This document shows positions 10,538-21,434 of a DNA stretch of 64,000 nucleotides, piece after piece (position 1 is the first letter of the stretch; each line of letters begins with the position of its first letter). The notes below the pieces were generated by a model. That model was not told the origin of the DNA. It searched no databases and was given only the letters and a program-made list of their open reading frames with translations. Location: the NCBI GenBank assembly GCA_002049455.2, contig KV918892.1, forward strand, positions 124,001 through 188,000, written 5' to 3'. The position numbers and the translations under genes are program-made. The DNA comes from Porphyra umbilicalis (Eukaryota; Rhodophyta; Bangiophyceae; Bangiales; Bangiaceae).

Positions 10538-10720
10538 ACACGCAGAATCGCCTCTCTCCTGTTGAAGTGTGAGTGCCAGGGGGTACGGTCACACGCGATT
10601 CTAAGCGTCTCGCGTTGTCGATTGGGCTTTCTTCCGAAGTTTGGTATTTCGCTGAGAATTATGCTGGACATCGCGATGACCCCGTAGAATCGCCTCAGCC
10701 GGCTAGAATCGCTTGCAACC
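10538..10720. repeat. Cluster of GCGATTCT motifs at Harbinger right end
   Basis: The motif RGCGATTCTRNG occurs in both orientations at about 10541, 10595, 10685 and 10703, and once at the left end (3089-3101). The copy at 10541-10552 matches the left one over AGGCGATTCTGCG. These are likely transposase binding sites at the terminus. They also make the exact right border uncertain. Confidence 0.5.
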
Positions 10721-12287
10721 GTGAAACAGCCTAAAGGTATATCTCATGCACTAAAACCTGTCCCAGAAAAGATGTGGGAGCGTCGGAACTGGTCCTCCAG
10801 GAGCCAAAGTCCCTAAGATGACAGATATGGGAGTTCCGGCGGTACTCCGAAAAAAAGGGGCTGTGAGTGCGAGAAGCGCCGGAATGCGCGTGGGTCGCGC
10901 GACACTGGTGAAGCGCTGCGTCCGGTTTCCAGCTCACCAATAGCCGTTGCAACAATGATCCAGCTGACAAATACAGTCCACTCAAACTGATAGGGCGGGT
11001 CAAGCCGGCTGGCTTGCATGAGACGAAAAAAAGAACATGCATTCAAACAGTAGCCCCCGCTTCATAATCTATGGCCGAGTCCAAGGGCCGGCGCTTCACT
11101 TTCAGTCCCGACCGCCAGCGTTTCCGCAATGCTCAGTTTTGACTTCTGATAGGCTGTAAGGCTCGTCACGTACATGCTTACAACTTTCCCTGGTCGAGCA
11201 CGTCTCACATGCCCATCATGGAAGCATGGCGTCAACGAGAGCGCAAAAAGTACCGCGAAACCGGCACCCTACTTTTTTTGCACGCACGACAAAGCTCCAG
11301 AATACCGTCCACACATCGGAACGGCGCGCATTGACTGAAAGCTTGCGAGTTGGTGGTTCTTTCTATAGCGAAACATTCGGCATTGGGTGCGATGATGTCC
11401 GTCTCTGGCGGGCTTGAACATGCGTTGCCGCCAGAGGTTATAATGCGTGAGATCCACCTTTAGTGCGCTCGTTTCGCGATCCGTGCAAGGTCATGAAGCT
11501 GTTGCTGTAAACAGTGTGGGCGATTACAGGTGAGATTGGAAGCAGTGCCAGGCACATGTGTGTGTCTTCGTCAAGACAACCGCACCCCAATCACGAAGTG
11601 TTTGCGGACTTATGTCGCCTTTCGATGTCAATCACGTTCACATGCCTGCGCCGCCTAGAATGGGCGTAAGCCCCACTGCGCAGGGCACCCCACTGCAGTG
11701 GATCTGCGTGGGGGGTCTGGCGGACGACGCCGATGCGCGGTGAGTAGAGCAGCACCCTGTAAAAGGGGAGGCTAGAACGAGGGGCGGGGAGGAAGCCAAT
11801 GCTGGCGCCGGTGCGGGGTCTCGCGGGGGGGGGACGTCTGCTGGACAGGCCCGACGACAACGTCGGCCGTCACGTCGAGCGCGCGCGCGCTGCGTACACC
11901 CCGACCCGCCCGCCCTCGCGGCACCAGGGCGGTGGCCACCCGCACCGCCGCGACCGACCTGCGCTGCCGTCAATGTCTGGCTGAGCCGGCCGCGGCGGCC
12001 GAGCGCCGCCCACTGCAGTGTGGAAACTGAAAGAAAGAACCCACAGCGCTTCTTTCCCAAGTCCTGCGGTCGGCGTCGCCGCCGCGCGCCCGCGGGGCCC
12101 CATCCCCGCGCACCACCCACGCCGCGCCTGCGCACGCGGCTGCACATCTGTGGCACCCGCCCGCCCGATTCGGGCAGCAGGCGGCGGGCCGCGGGCTACG
12201 CCACCTCCCCCCCCTCCCCCGCTCTCCCCCCCCTATCATGCAGGCTTACCTCCCACCCCGTCGGGCCACTCACCCCCCCCCCCCCCT
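10721..12287. other. No supported gene
   Basis: AT-richer DNA to about 11700, then the start of the GC-rich host block. ORFs here lack homology, ATG context or protein-like composition. I see no terminal repeats. Confidence 0.4.
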
Positions 12288-13522
12288 TCACGGCGCCACG
12301 CAGCGGAAGCCCCGCCCGCGCTTCGACCCCCCCTCCTCCGCCGGCAGCAGCCCCGCCCCCGGCGGCGGCACGTCCCCCTCCCGACACACCCCCGGCGGCA
12401 CGCACGGGAGCGCAAAGTCGCCCGCCCAGGGGCTACACACCCCCCCCAGCGGCATGGCGCCCCGCCCACACACCCCCGCCGCCAAACACACGAGGCCCGC
12501 CCGCACGTCGCACGGGCGCAGGGCGGCGGCACCCCCCCCTCGTCCCGCTCCGCACGCCCCCCCCACGGTCGTGACGAGCACCACACACCGGGGGCGCCCC
12601 GACGCATCGATGGACAGGCACGTCGAGCCGTCCCCGCACGTCGGCCCGCCGCCCGCACACTCATCCCCGGCGACCGTGTCGTTGCGGGGCGCCGCCGAGC
12701 CAAACGGGCCGGTGCCAAAGCGGCACACCCCCCCAATGCACTGCGCGCCCGAGTGGCGGCCCGACTCGCAGGTTGCGGCGCCACCCGTCACGCACGGGCT
12801 CCCCGCGGCGACGGACGGTGCCGAGCAGACGGTTTGGGGCGGGCGCCCCGCGGCGGCGGCGGGCGTCACGGGCGCAACGGCGCCCTGCGCGACGGCGCCC
12901 GGCAGCTCGCGGCACGTGACGACGCCGGCGCCGCCAAACCAGGAGCTGTGCCCGGCGCAGCTGCCAGCCCACCCCCGGTCGCACGGGTCCGACGCGCGGG
13001 CGGGGCGGCAGGCGCCGACGCCCGACGGGCAGGCCGGGACGGAAAAGCCGCGGGCGTCGACCGCCGCAAGGGGGCACGCCGCCCCGCCACCGGTGGGGCC
13101 ATCGGCACACACGCCGCGCAAGCACAGAGTGCCGGCAACGTTGCAGCGGGCGCCCGCACCGACGGCGCCGACGCACAGGAGGCCGGTCAGCGCGCCACCC
13201 GTGACGGGGTCGATAGAGACGCAGCCCGTGGGGGGTCAGGGGGCATCCTCGGCGAAACGGTCGCCGTGCGGGGACACGTGGTGGGGCGGGGGAGACACTG
13301 GCCGCCGGGGGAGCCTGGGGGGGGGAGGTTGCTTGCCCCCGCCGACCGCAGCGGTGGGGTCGGGCGAGTGCCCCCACCGCCGCCGCCGCCGCCGCCGTCA
13401 CTGCCGACGGGCACACGCGGCGGCGTGGCGACGGCGCTGACGGCGGGGGCGGCGGTCACTGCCGCCGCCGTCATGACGGCGGCGGCGCACGCTGCCGCCG
13501 CTGCCACCACCACCGATGCCAT
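12288..13522 (-). CDS. Secreted cysteine-rich protein, function unknown
   Basis: The ATG at 13522 begins MASVVVAAAAACAAAVMTAA, ending in APAVSA, an evident signal peptide for secretion. A Gly/Pro-rich stretch follows. After that, to 12288, the minus strand encodes a region with about 28 cysteines, mostly in GxC, GVC and TC pairs (TLCLRGVCADG, PSGVGACRPARASDPC, CGDGSTCLSIDASGRPRC, LVCLAAGVCGRG). The spacing resembles small disulphide-rich extracellular modules, but I cannot name the family. Signal peptide and cysteine region are in different frames that meet at six G on plus (13230-13235). Either a homopolymer error or indel, or an intron, separates them. The end is also uncertain, because a long C run (about 12275-12290) sits right after the stop. 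A cell-wall or surface role is a guess from composition. Confidence 0.55.
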
Positions 13523-14329
13523 GAAGGGGTGGCGGGAAGCAAAAAGGGCCCGCCGGGAGGCCCGGGGGGAGACGGCCATGCTGGGATGGGGCCGGGGGGG
13601 GAAGCAGAGGCCGCGCGGAACCACCGGCGTGGCCTCGTCAGCGGCGGCAACAGGCGTGGTGGACAGTGGCGGGTGGGGAAGCGGGCTCGCCACCGGGGTG
13701 GGACGGAGGTGGGGCGGGGGAACGCGGTCGACGTCGACCGAGCGAAACGAAACGAGCGCGTGCGACGGTGACCACGCCACCGACGGGCCGAGCCACCGCA
13801 GCGTCAACGGCGGTTAAGAGCCGCCCGCGCGCCGCGCCGCCCGCGCCCGTGCGCACGCCCGCCCCCACAGCGGGGGGCAGGGGCCCCCTTGCGCAGGCCA
13901 CCACCGCCCCGTCGGGCTGCCGACGCCCGTCCACCGCGCGCGCGCACCCCGACGCGGCTGCCGCGTTACACCGCCACCACCGGGGGGGCGGCGGGAAGGG
14001 GCGGGCCGCGGCGGCTACCGCGCACGGCTGACGGCGTGGCGCCGTGCGCCGCGTCGGCGACCGGCGCCGCCAGTCGTCCAGTGGCGCCCACCCCGACGCG
14101 GACGTGGCGGGCGGCAACGGCGCACGGGCGGCGTGGCGTCGCCACGCCGTTGCGGCCGCACGGGGCGGGGACCGCGCGCCGCAGCGGGGGGGTGGTGCGC
14201 CGCGCGGCGGCCGTAGCGCGCACGCGGGGTCCAGACGGGCCGCGCGTTTCATAGTGCCACTGGGGCGGCGGCCACGTCGGCATCCACCGCGCGGGGCGCG
14301 CCCGTTGACGGGAGGAGGCGGGCGCTTTA
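13523..14329. other. GC-rich upstream region, no supported gene
   Basis: Open frames on both strands are explained by extreme GC content. It would hold the promoter of the cysteine-rich gene, but no TATA-like site is evident. Confidence 0.35.
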
Positions 14330-14501
14330 TTGCTGTCTTCCCAATTTTGGCCGATGTGGTCCAAGTCAAGACAGGGTCTGGTTCAACTGCCCATTGGTCG
14401 ATCCATTTTATCCGGCTGAATGGATGGCTGAGACACTGTTTCGCACAGTTGATCACCCTTCTTGACATCGACGGGATCGGCCAAAATTGGGAAGACAGCA
14501 A
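14330..14501 (-). mobile_element. 172-bp MITE, second copy of the 2136-2307 family
   Basis: The TIR starts TTGCTGTCTTCCCAATTTTG and ends with its complement, flanked by TA (14328-14329 and 14502-14503). It matches 2136-2307 in reverse orientation over its whole length at roughly nine in ten positions by eye. It sits about 440 bp upstream of the FKBP start codon, next to the duplicated TATA module. Confidence 0.87.
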
Positions 14502-14620
14502 TAGTTGGGTGGAGTGGGCGTGCGCGAGCGTGATCCTCGCGTGAGGCGTTCTACAGGTGGTGACGGTGCTTCCACCAACCACCAAGGTATTGAACTACAT
14601 GCATTACATGGAAATGAAAA

Positions 14621-14758
14621 TAATTATAAATACCCGAAGAGACGCATGCCACGTTGCAACGTGCAATCTCGGGGCGGCCGCAGCAAATTATAAAAACCCC
14701 AGGAGACGAATGCCACGTTGCAACGCGCAATCTCGGTGCGGCCGCAGCAAACGCAGCA
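14621..14758 (+). promoter_or_regulatory. Tandemly duplicated 64-bp TATA module upstream of FKBP gene
   Basis: Two direct copies of a 64-bp unit (from 14621 and 14685). Each has a TATA-like site (AATTATAAATAC, AATTATAAAAAC), then a conserved GCCACGTTGCAACG with an ACGT core, then CAATCTCGG and GCGGCCGCAGCAAA. They lie 320 and 255 bp before the ATG at 14945, in an AT-rich island inside very GC-rich DNA. This is a likely core promoter that has been duplicated. Which copy initiates is not visible. Confidence 0.55.
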
Positions 14759-14944
14759 AAACTCAACGACGTTGGTGCTGATGACCCCCCGCTGCCGCCC
14801 GCGACGACGCTTTCCTCGTCGAGACGGTTGGCGTCAGCCCCTTGTGCCATCCCGTCGGCCATCTCGTGCATCCTACTCTGGCTCAACCCCTTGCTGTTGC
14901 TGGCAAGCCGCTTTGCTCACTAGACCTGCCCTTCCCCTGGCGCT

Positions 14945-16229
14945 ATGGCGTTTGTGCCCACTGTTGGCGTCGGCAGCGCCGGCAGCCGCTTGCGGCCACT
15001 CGCCACCCGCCGCCCCCTGCGGTCGTCACCCTCTCTCCACCCAATTTTGGCGCCGGCGGCGCTGGGCGTGCCGCCGCGGGCTCCCTTGCAAGCAATGGGG
15101 GCTGAGGGCAGCGCGTCTGCCTCCCCACCCCCCCCGCCGCCCCCGCTGGGCCGCCGCGCGCTCCTCACCCGCCTCGCCGCCGCAGCGGCTGGGGTGGTGG
15201 CCGCCACGGCCGCGGCGGACACGCTGGGCGACCCCCCGCGCGCGTCTGCCGCGCCCGCCGTCGGCCCGACGGTGACCAACGCGGCCAAAGACGGCAGCAC
15301 CCCCCCCGAGACGGGCTTTGTCACCAATTCCGGTCTCCGCTACTTTGACTTTGCGGTCGGCTCGGGCGACCGGCGGCCGGTGTGGGGCGACCTCCTCACC
15401 GTCTCGTACGTGCTTTACACGGTTAGCCCCGAGGGCGACCGCCTGGACATAGCGGATAGCACGTACGCGCGCAAGCAGCACATGCTCGTGCACCACGGCA
15501 ACGGGCAGACCATCCTGGGCGTGGAGGAGGCGCTGCACGGGATGCGGGCGGGGGGGCGGCGGCGGGTGGTCATTCCGCCCTCGTTGGGGTATACGAGCAG
15601 CGGCCTCGGGCCGGTGCCGCCGCGGACGACGAAGCGGCGGGCGTTGAACAAAGCGCTCAATGAAGGTATGGATGTCGACGGGGGCGGAGGGCGTTGGGAA
15701 TTGGTCGGTGATGCATTAGAGGCTGGAGTGAGCGCACCTGGAACAGTTGTCAAGCGCTTTTGGTGCAATGTCGGGAGGAAACGCAGGATAGCCGCTGTGT
15801 CTATAGCTCGCGTGCGAATCTTGCTGTTCGTATGTCGTGTGGTTTGTACCTTGGCCGGCACTGACGCGTGCGTGTGTGCACGTTTATCTCTCACTCTTGA
15901 GCACTTGATTCGGCGTATGTCGTGCTTTTGTGCTGATGCATTCTCAATGGTTGGCGATGCATTCCTACCACCTTGTCATGCATTGTTCTCGTCTGCTCGC
16001 TGTCTGATCGTGCATCCTTCCTGTCTGGTACTTGACCTGTCTGGCAGGCAATGGCCTCGTTGTCTTTGACTTGGAGCTGGTGGCGGTGCTGCCCGACACC
16101 AACGACACGGGCCTCTACACCGACCTGACACCCGCGCCTGCTGACTTGGCGGCGCTGTGGGAGAAGGGGCGGGCCGATACGGCCGCCGCCGCCGCCGCAG
16201 CCACCAAGGCCAGCCCTCCACAGTCGTAG
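14945..16229 (+). CDS. Plastid (thylakoid lumen) FKBP-type peptidyl-prolyl isomerase, two exons
   Basis: Exons 14945-15665 and 16048-16229 give 300 aa. The 382-bp intron has donor GTATGG after AATGAAG and acceptor GGCAG, and joins NEG to NGLVVFDLELVAV in phase. The N-terminus is Ala/Ser/Arg-rich like a plastid transit peptide. It is followed by a twin-arginine lumen signal (GRRALLTRL, an Ala/Val core, then ASA), so the mature protein should sit in the thylakoid lumen. The FKBP fold is visible as GDLLTVSYVLYTV, the LD of the pocket, GNGQTILGVEEALHGM, GGRRRVVIPPSLGY and the last strand VVFDLELVAVLP. Several aromatic pocket residues of FKBP12 are replaced, as in many lumenal FKBPs, so isomerase activity may be weak. 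It probably assists assembly of photosynthetic complexes, by analogy with plant lumenal FKBPs. It is tail to tail with the RING gene, 344 bp between stops. Confidence 0.9.
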
Positions 16230-16573
16230 CTCGTGTCGCGGGCCAGGGGGCCGGGCGCCGATGCACAGGTAGCAGCAGAAAAGGGAATAAGTGTTTGTAC
16301 TCGCGCTTTCCAGGAAAGTAACTGCAGTGAGACGGAACGAAGGACGACAGAGGTGTCACAAGACAAGGAAGGCAAAAAAAAAAAACACTGTGCACGTCCC
16401 CTGCCACTCGGTCGACCCGGGCCACCAAAAAACGTCAAGGAAGGGAGAAAGAAAATAGACAGACGCACGAGCCATTAATTAAAGGAGACAAACCAACCGA
16501 CACAGCATCGTGTCATGAACTCCCTACGGTTGGCGGGCGGACTCACACAACCCATCAAGACCGCGCCCGCCTC

Positions 16574-17932
16574 TCAAATGGCGGGCGCCCCACCCGCCGC
16601 GGGAGCGGCCGCCGCGGGTGGCGACGCGGGCGGCGTCAGGGGCGACAGCGGGGGCAACTCGGCCGCCGCCTCCCCGGCTGCCGGCGCCTTGGCGACGGGC
16701 CCACGGCAGCTCGGGCACGTCTGGTGGCCGTCAAACCACGGGCCGGCGCAGGCGGTGTGAAACTCGTGGTTGCATGGCAGCACCAGCAGACGGTCGCCGT
16801 CCTGGAATGCGTCAAAGCAAATGACACACTGCGTGGTGCCGGGGGTGTCTTCATAGCAAACGCCGGCGGGCTTGTCTTCGTCCGCCACGGCCTCGTCGAC
16901 GAGTGGGACCGCCGAGGAGGTGACATCGAGGACTGCCGCCGCCGCCTCTGCCTCCTCCGCTGCTGCCGCCGCCGCCGCCGCCACCGTCGGCCGTGACGCG
17001 CCAAATGTGCGCACCGGCACCGCGTCAAGCACCTCGTCCGGCACTCCCCCTCCGCCTTCCTCCGACGGCAAGGACTCGAGCGGCGGCGGCGGCGGCGCGT
17101 CACCGGATGGCGGGCGGTAGCCCCCAAATGCCGCTGGCCGCCCGCCCGAGGCACCCATATTGACGCCCCGCGCGTCGACCGAGAGGACCGCCGAGCCGCC
17201 CCCGTTGGTCGACACGTGGTAGTGGACGGTTCCGTGGGAGCCGGGCGCGAGCGCCGAGCGCTCGATAAACAACTGGATGCCAGCATCGGGGAAGGTGACC
17301 GCCACCAGCCGGTCATTGACGACGTGTTGGTTGCTGGGGGCGGGTGGCGGAGATGCCGCTGCCGCCACCGCCGCTGTTGATGCCGCCGCCGCCGCCGTCG
17401 CCGCAGTCGCAGTCGCAGCCGCTGCGGGCGCCGGCGCCGTGCGTACCGACGCTGACAAGGGCGCCGGCGCCGTGTGCAAGGGCGTTGGCAACGGCGCTGG
17501 CAGTCCGCCGGTGGCGGCAGCAACGCGTATCCGGCGGCGCTCCGCAAGCACCGCCGCCACGGTCCGTGGCCGCCGCTCCCCCGCCATAGCCGCCGTTGCC
17601 ACCGCCGACGACGGGCGGCGACGGACCGGACGTTCGACGGCGCCGCGGCGCTCGCGCAGGCGGCGCTCCGCTACGGCCGCCGCGGCCGTCGACGCTGCCC
17701 GGCGACGGCGGCGAGGCGGTGAAGGAGACGACGCGGCGGCAGTCGCAGCGGAAGAGGTCGACGGCGCCGCTGCCGATGTCACTGACGATGCCACACTTGG
17801 CGTGGCCGCCCCCGTCGTTGGGAGCGGCGCTTGCGAACCGCCGCCGTCCGCCCTGTCACACCCACAGGCGGTGGAGCGGCGGGCGGGGAGGCGAGCGGGG
17901 GACGGCACGACGGCGCCATTGGCACCGCCCAT
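16574..17932 (-). CDS. RING-H2 finger protein, probable E3 ubiquitin ligase, 452 aa
   Basis: The ATG at 17932 (MGGANGAVVPSPARL) is the first real Met of a frame that stays open upstream. The N-terminal two thirds are Ala/Arg/Pro-rich and low-complexity. A globular stretch follows (VVNDRLVAVTFPDAGIQLF to VHYHVSTNGGGSAVLSVDAR, about 17160-17320) that I do not recognise. Near the C-terminus is a complete C3H2C3 RING: CVICFDAF, then LPCNHEFHTAC, then CPSCRGPV (about 16690-16830). All eight zinc ligands are present, so it should recruit a ubiquitin-conjugating enzyme. A Pro/Ala tail ends at 16574. There is no membrane segment. A TATA-like CTATAATA lies about 360 bp upstream on minus (about 18290). 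The target is unknown. Confidence 0.82.
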   Translation of the reverse strand: MGGANGAVVPSPARLPARRSTACGCDRADGGGSQAPLPTTGAATPSVASSVTSAAAPSTSSAATAAASSPSPPRRRRRAASTAAAAVAERRLRERRGAVERPVRRRPSSAVATAAMAGERRPRTVAAVLAERRRIRVAAATGGLPAPLPTPLHTAPAPLSASVRTAPAPAAAATATAATAAAAASTAAVAAAASPPPAPSNQHVVNDRLVAVTFPDAGIQLFIERSALAPGSHGTVHYHVSTNGGGSAVLSVDARGVNMGASGGRPAAFGGYRPPSGDAPPPPPLESLPSEEGGGGVPDEVLDAVPVRTFGASRPTVAAAAAAAAEEAEAAAAVLDVTSSAVPLVDEAVADEDKPAGVCYEDTPGTTQCVICFDAFQDGDRLLVLPCNHEFHTACAGPWFDGHQTCPSCRGPVAKAPAAGEAAAELPPLSPLTPPASPPAAAAPAAGGAPAI

Positions 17933-20900
17933 GGCTGGGTGCCGTGAGTGCCGTGGAGGGGAGAAAACGGTTGGGAGGTTGGTTTGGAGGCCCCCCCAGT
18001 CGGTGGCGGCGGGTGCGCCGGGGTGGGTGGTCGTGGTGTCGACAACCGTGACACAGCGCGTCGAGGCCGTCCGTCTTCCTCCGCCGTGGAGGGGTGCGGG
18101 TTGGGCGGGAGCAAACTCCCGGTGATGGCTCACGGGCGGCGCGGGCCAGCCGGTCGCGTTGGTCAACGCGGGGTGTGCGTGCCACGACGGGAGTGCCGAC
18201 GCTGGTTGGGGGTCGGCCTGCCTCTCCGATACACGTCGGGTGCGTAGCGAGCCCCAGTACGGCGGCGACTGGCGGCGGCCGGGGGGGCCTATTATAGGGC
18301 CCACCCGCCAAGCAGCACCACGGGCCGCGCCGCGGCGGCAGCGGGGCGGGCGCGCGGGCGGACGGGGCGCGGGCTGCGTCACTGGGCCACGCGGGCGCCC
18401 CCGGCGGTCGGATGGCAGGCGCGCGCGGGCGGTACCACCAGGTCACGCTCCCCCCCTCCCCCCTCCCAGCTCCGCGGGCCGAGTGGCGTCGACGCGGCAA
18501 AACTGCACGTCAGACCCCCCGCCGGCGGCGGTGCTCCACTTGCAGCCGCCGCCGCACGGCTTCGGGCGGGCGGGCGGGCGGGCGGGCGCCCGCCGGTCGG
18601 GGTGGCAGGCGCCGGGCAGCGGGGATTTTGGCGCGATCCGGCGGCCACTCCGCGCCGCGTCGCAGCGGGGGGGGGGCGAGCGCGAGCCGCGGCGGCGACC
18701 GCCCGGTCGTGGGCGGGCGGCGGTTTGGCTCCCCCACGCCCGCGTGCTTCCCGCCACGCCTGACGGACGCGGGCGGTGCAGGCGGGGAGGGGGTGAGGGT
18801 GGGGGGGGGGGGGGGAGCGCGGAAGAACAGAGGACGGTGCGGGCGGCCAGATGCGCGCAACCGCCGGCGGCTGACGCGCGCCGCGCACGCCACCGCCGCC
18901 AACGAGCGCCGGCCGCCGTCTGCTGCAACCGCCACCAGCGCTGCCACCGCCGTCGCTGCTGCCGCCGGAGCCGCTGCCGCCGCCGCCGCACCCGCGGCCG
19001 CCGAAACCGCCGTCGGCCTGTCGGGATGCCGTGACCGGGGCGAGCAGGGGGAGCCGCGAGGCTGCCGCCGTCGTCAATTGCCGCCACCGCACCTCGCACC
19101 GCCGGGAGCCGTGGGCGCAGCGGCAACGACGGGCGGTTGTCGCCTGAGTACCTGGCAGGCCCGCGGTTCTCAGGCGCGGCTGCGGCTCACGCGCCGCGGG
19201 CGGGGGGGGCCGCGTGCGGCCCGACGCGCCTCTGCCCCAGTGCACGCCCGCCCGACGCGCCCTGCCCACACTCCCCCACCGATGCAGGCGCGCGACGTGG
19301 CCGCGCGGGTGGCCCCGTCGAATGCGGGCGTGCAAAGGAGACGTGCCCGGCCGGGGCTGGCGGGTTGGGGAACCGTGGCGGGGAGCGAGGCGTGGAGCAG
19401 GAGGGAGGGGGGGGGGGGGGGGGCGGACAGACGGGAGCCGCGAGCCCTGTCACGCCGCCCCCGCCGGCCGCATGGGTTTCGGTAAGCGCGGACGCGGCGT
19501 GCAGGCGGCAGGCGGCACGGCTGCCAGGCGGTCGGCGCGTTGCGCCACCCCCCCCGCCCGCAGCGGTGCCTTGCCTCCACTCACCACCCGCGCGCCCGGC
19601 ATGGGCATCCCACGTCCCCCCTAGCAGCCCTCCAAGCAGCACTGCCGACAGCGGCCCACTGTTCACGGCCTGAGGGCGCAGCGGCAGGTGGTGGCGGTGC
19701 CCCATTCCCGGCGGCGGGCGGCCGAGGCCCGCGCGGTCGACGGCCGAGCAACCGCCGGTCACCGCCGCCATTGGCGGCAAAACTGCGCATGCAGGCGGCG
19801 GTGGCGGCGGCGGTGGCGGCGGCAGCTGCGGCGGCAGCGGTGGACGCGGCCCTGCCACGCAGCCGCCCGCCACAGCGCCTTGCAGCGCGACCTGGCGACT
19901 TGGCGGGAGGTCGGCCGACAGCCGTCGAGGGGGCGGAGTGGGGGGGGAGGGGGGGGCGCAGCAGCCGCCGACGGCGTCGCCGCAATGACGTTTTTGCGCC
20001 ACCTTCCCCAGAGGCCGCACGCCTCCCCACGACTGCTGGGCCTAGGATGGGGCCGTCCAGGCCAGCGCCGCCGATACCCCTCCCCCCGCTCAGCTGGTGC
20101 AAAATGGCTCCCTTCCATAGCCGCGGCCAGTGTCACCCTTTGAGGGTAGACAGGCATGTCACGTAAGAGGCATTGAGGTGGGGGGGAGAGTGCCAATGCC
20201 GTCCTTGGTCGGAAGTGGGGCTGCGGGGCGGCGCGTCGGAGGGAGTTGCGGTGGGGGGTGCCCTGACAACACCACGAGGCCGCACCGAGCACCTGCGCGC
20301 CGAGGAAGTGGCGGTTTGGGGGGGGGGTGGCGTGAATCGGCGGCCGCCACTGATGATGCGTCCAGTGGCGGCTACCGCGCGTGGGGGGCATAGAGGGGGG
20401 GGGGGGAGTGCGCCGAGGAGCACGGTACGAGGCGGCGTCGTCCTGCCGCAACACGTTCCGGAGCCAGGGAAGGGTCAGTAAACCGTGACAGGGGCGCGCC
20501 CGACAGCACACGGGGTGGGCGGGGGGCAGCGACACTGGGAAGTCGCACTCGATAGGGGTTGACCATGGGCGCCACCCCCCTCCCGCAGCACAAACCTGCC
20601 GACGGCGTCGGCCGCAGGCTCAGGGCGCACAGCCATTCACATCTCGGCTGGAATCTGGTGCGGGCGATGGCCGGGCGGTACTGTTGGCCCCCGGGAGCCC
20701 CCGAATGGCCCCCCGCGGGCGCGGTAGGCGTGAGCCCCCCGAGCAGGCAACAAGGACGGTGGCGGTTCCGTGCACGGATGGAAGCTCTGGATCGGGCGCT
20801 TGGGGGCGGCCACTGCCTCCACCGTGGACGCCCGTGGGAGCCGCTCGACAGGCGCGACGGCCGGTGGCAGCAGGGGCGGCGGATGTGTGTCGGTGGCGGG

Positions 20901-21407
20901 TGGCGGGTCGGCCGGCTCGCGGCGGTCGGCGGCGGGTGGGCATGCCTGGCGGCGGATCAGGGAGGTCGTGCGGCCCGCGCTTCTTGTGCACCGCCGTCGC
21001 CACAGGGAGCGCCGACTGGCGGCTGTCACGCGGCGCCGGTGCAAGGAGCCGAAAAGGTTGCGGCGGAGGTCGCGGCGGCCGACGCGTGACATTCCACGTC
21101 CACGGTTTGCGAGCGAAGCGTCACGCGCCACGCGCCGTGCGGCCCGTTGCGGTCAACAGGCGCGGCCGACGGGCAGCGTGGAGGAGCCGGTTGTCCGACA
21201 CTCCCTGCCGCGGGGCGACGGCGGCGGCGGAGGGCGGCGGCCACATCGCGCGACTGATGCGTGGCCGGCCGCCGGCAGCGGGCCGCCGTCCCGTGGCGCT
21301 GCCGCCTCGCGGCCGGCTGCCAGCCGAGGATGGCGACGCACGTGGAGTACGTCGCGCGGCGGCCGCCTCGCGGCGGCGGGTGGAGCCTTCGTCAGAACAA
21401 TGGTCAT
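17933..21407. other. Very GC-rich block, no gene I can support
   Basis: Numerous long frames exist on both strands, but they are Arg/Ala/Pro/Gly strings in several frames at once, as expected from composition alone. Some cysteine clusters on minus (about 18480-18600, 19200-20020) are reminiscent of the 12.3-13.5 kb gene but lack a signal peptide and spacing. Runs of G at 18808, 19410 and 20398 break any frame. Confidence 0.4.
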
Positions 21408-21434
21408 CCTGAACGGGAGGAAATCCCGTTCAGG
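21408..21434. repeat. Perfect 10-bp stem hairpin at a sharp GC boundary
   Basis: CCTGAACGGG, a 7-base loop, then CCCGTTCAGG. It sits where very GC-rich DNA gives way to ordinary composition. It is followed by CGTTAGT, not the CTRR-T that would mark a Helitron end. Confidence 0.6.

Larger units (their letters stand above)
3090..10694. mobile_element. PIF/Harbinger transposon split by a nested pogo element
   Basis: The element is defined by two convergent ORFs: an accessory ORF on plus (3507-3720 continuing at 7660-8733) and a DDE_Tnp_4-type transposase on minus (8845-10050). This two-gene layout is usual for PIF/Harbinger. Candidate ends share GGCGATTCT followed by RCG: at 3090 on plus, and reading inward from 10694 on minus. 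The terminal similarity is only about 12 bp plus scattered matches, and I do not find a clean TWA target duplication, so both borders are approximate. The pogo insertion at 3721-7659 must be younger than this element. Confidence 0.6.

Noticed and set aside
8845-10671. Longer 608-codon version of the Harbinger transposase
   Set aside because: The upstream part lacks an ATG and family similarity; the ATG at 10050 gives the normal length.
12288-13121. CRISPR-like or structural repeat array in cysteine-rich gene
   Set aside because: Repetition is at the amino-acid spacing level only; no regular DNA repeat-spacer pattern.
18412-19485. Long plus-strand frame of 350 codons in the GC-rich block
   Set aside because: Arg/Ala/Gly strings; frames are equally open on both strands, so GC content alone explains it.
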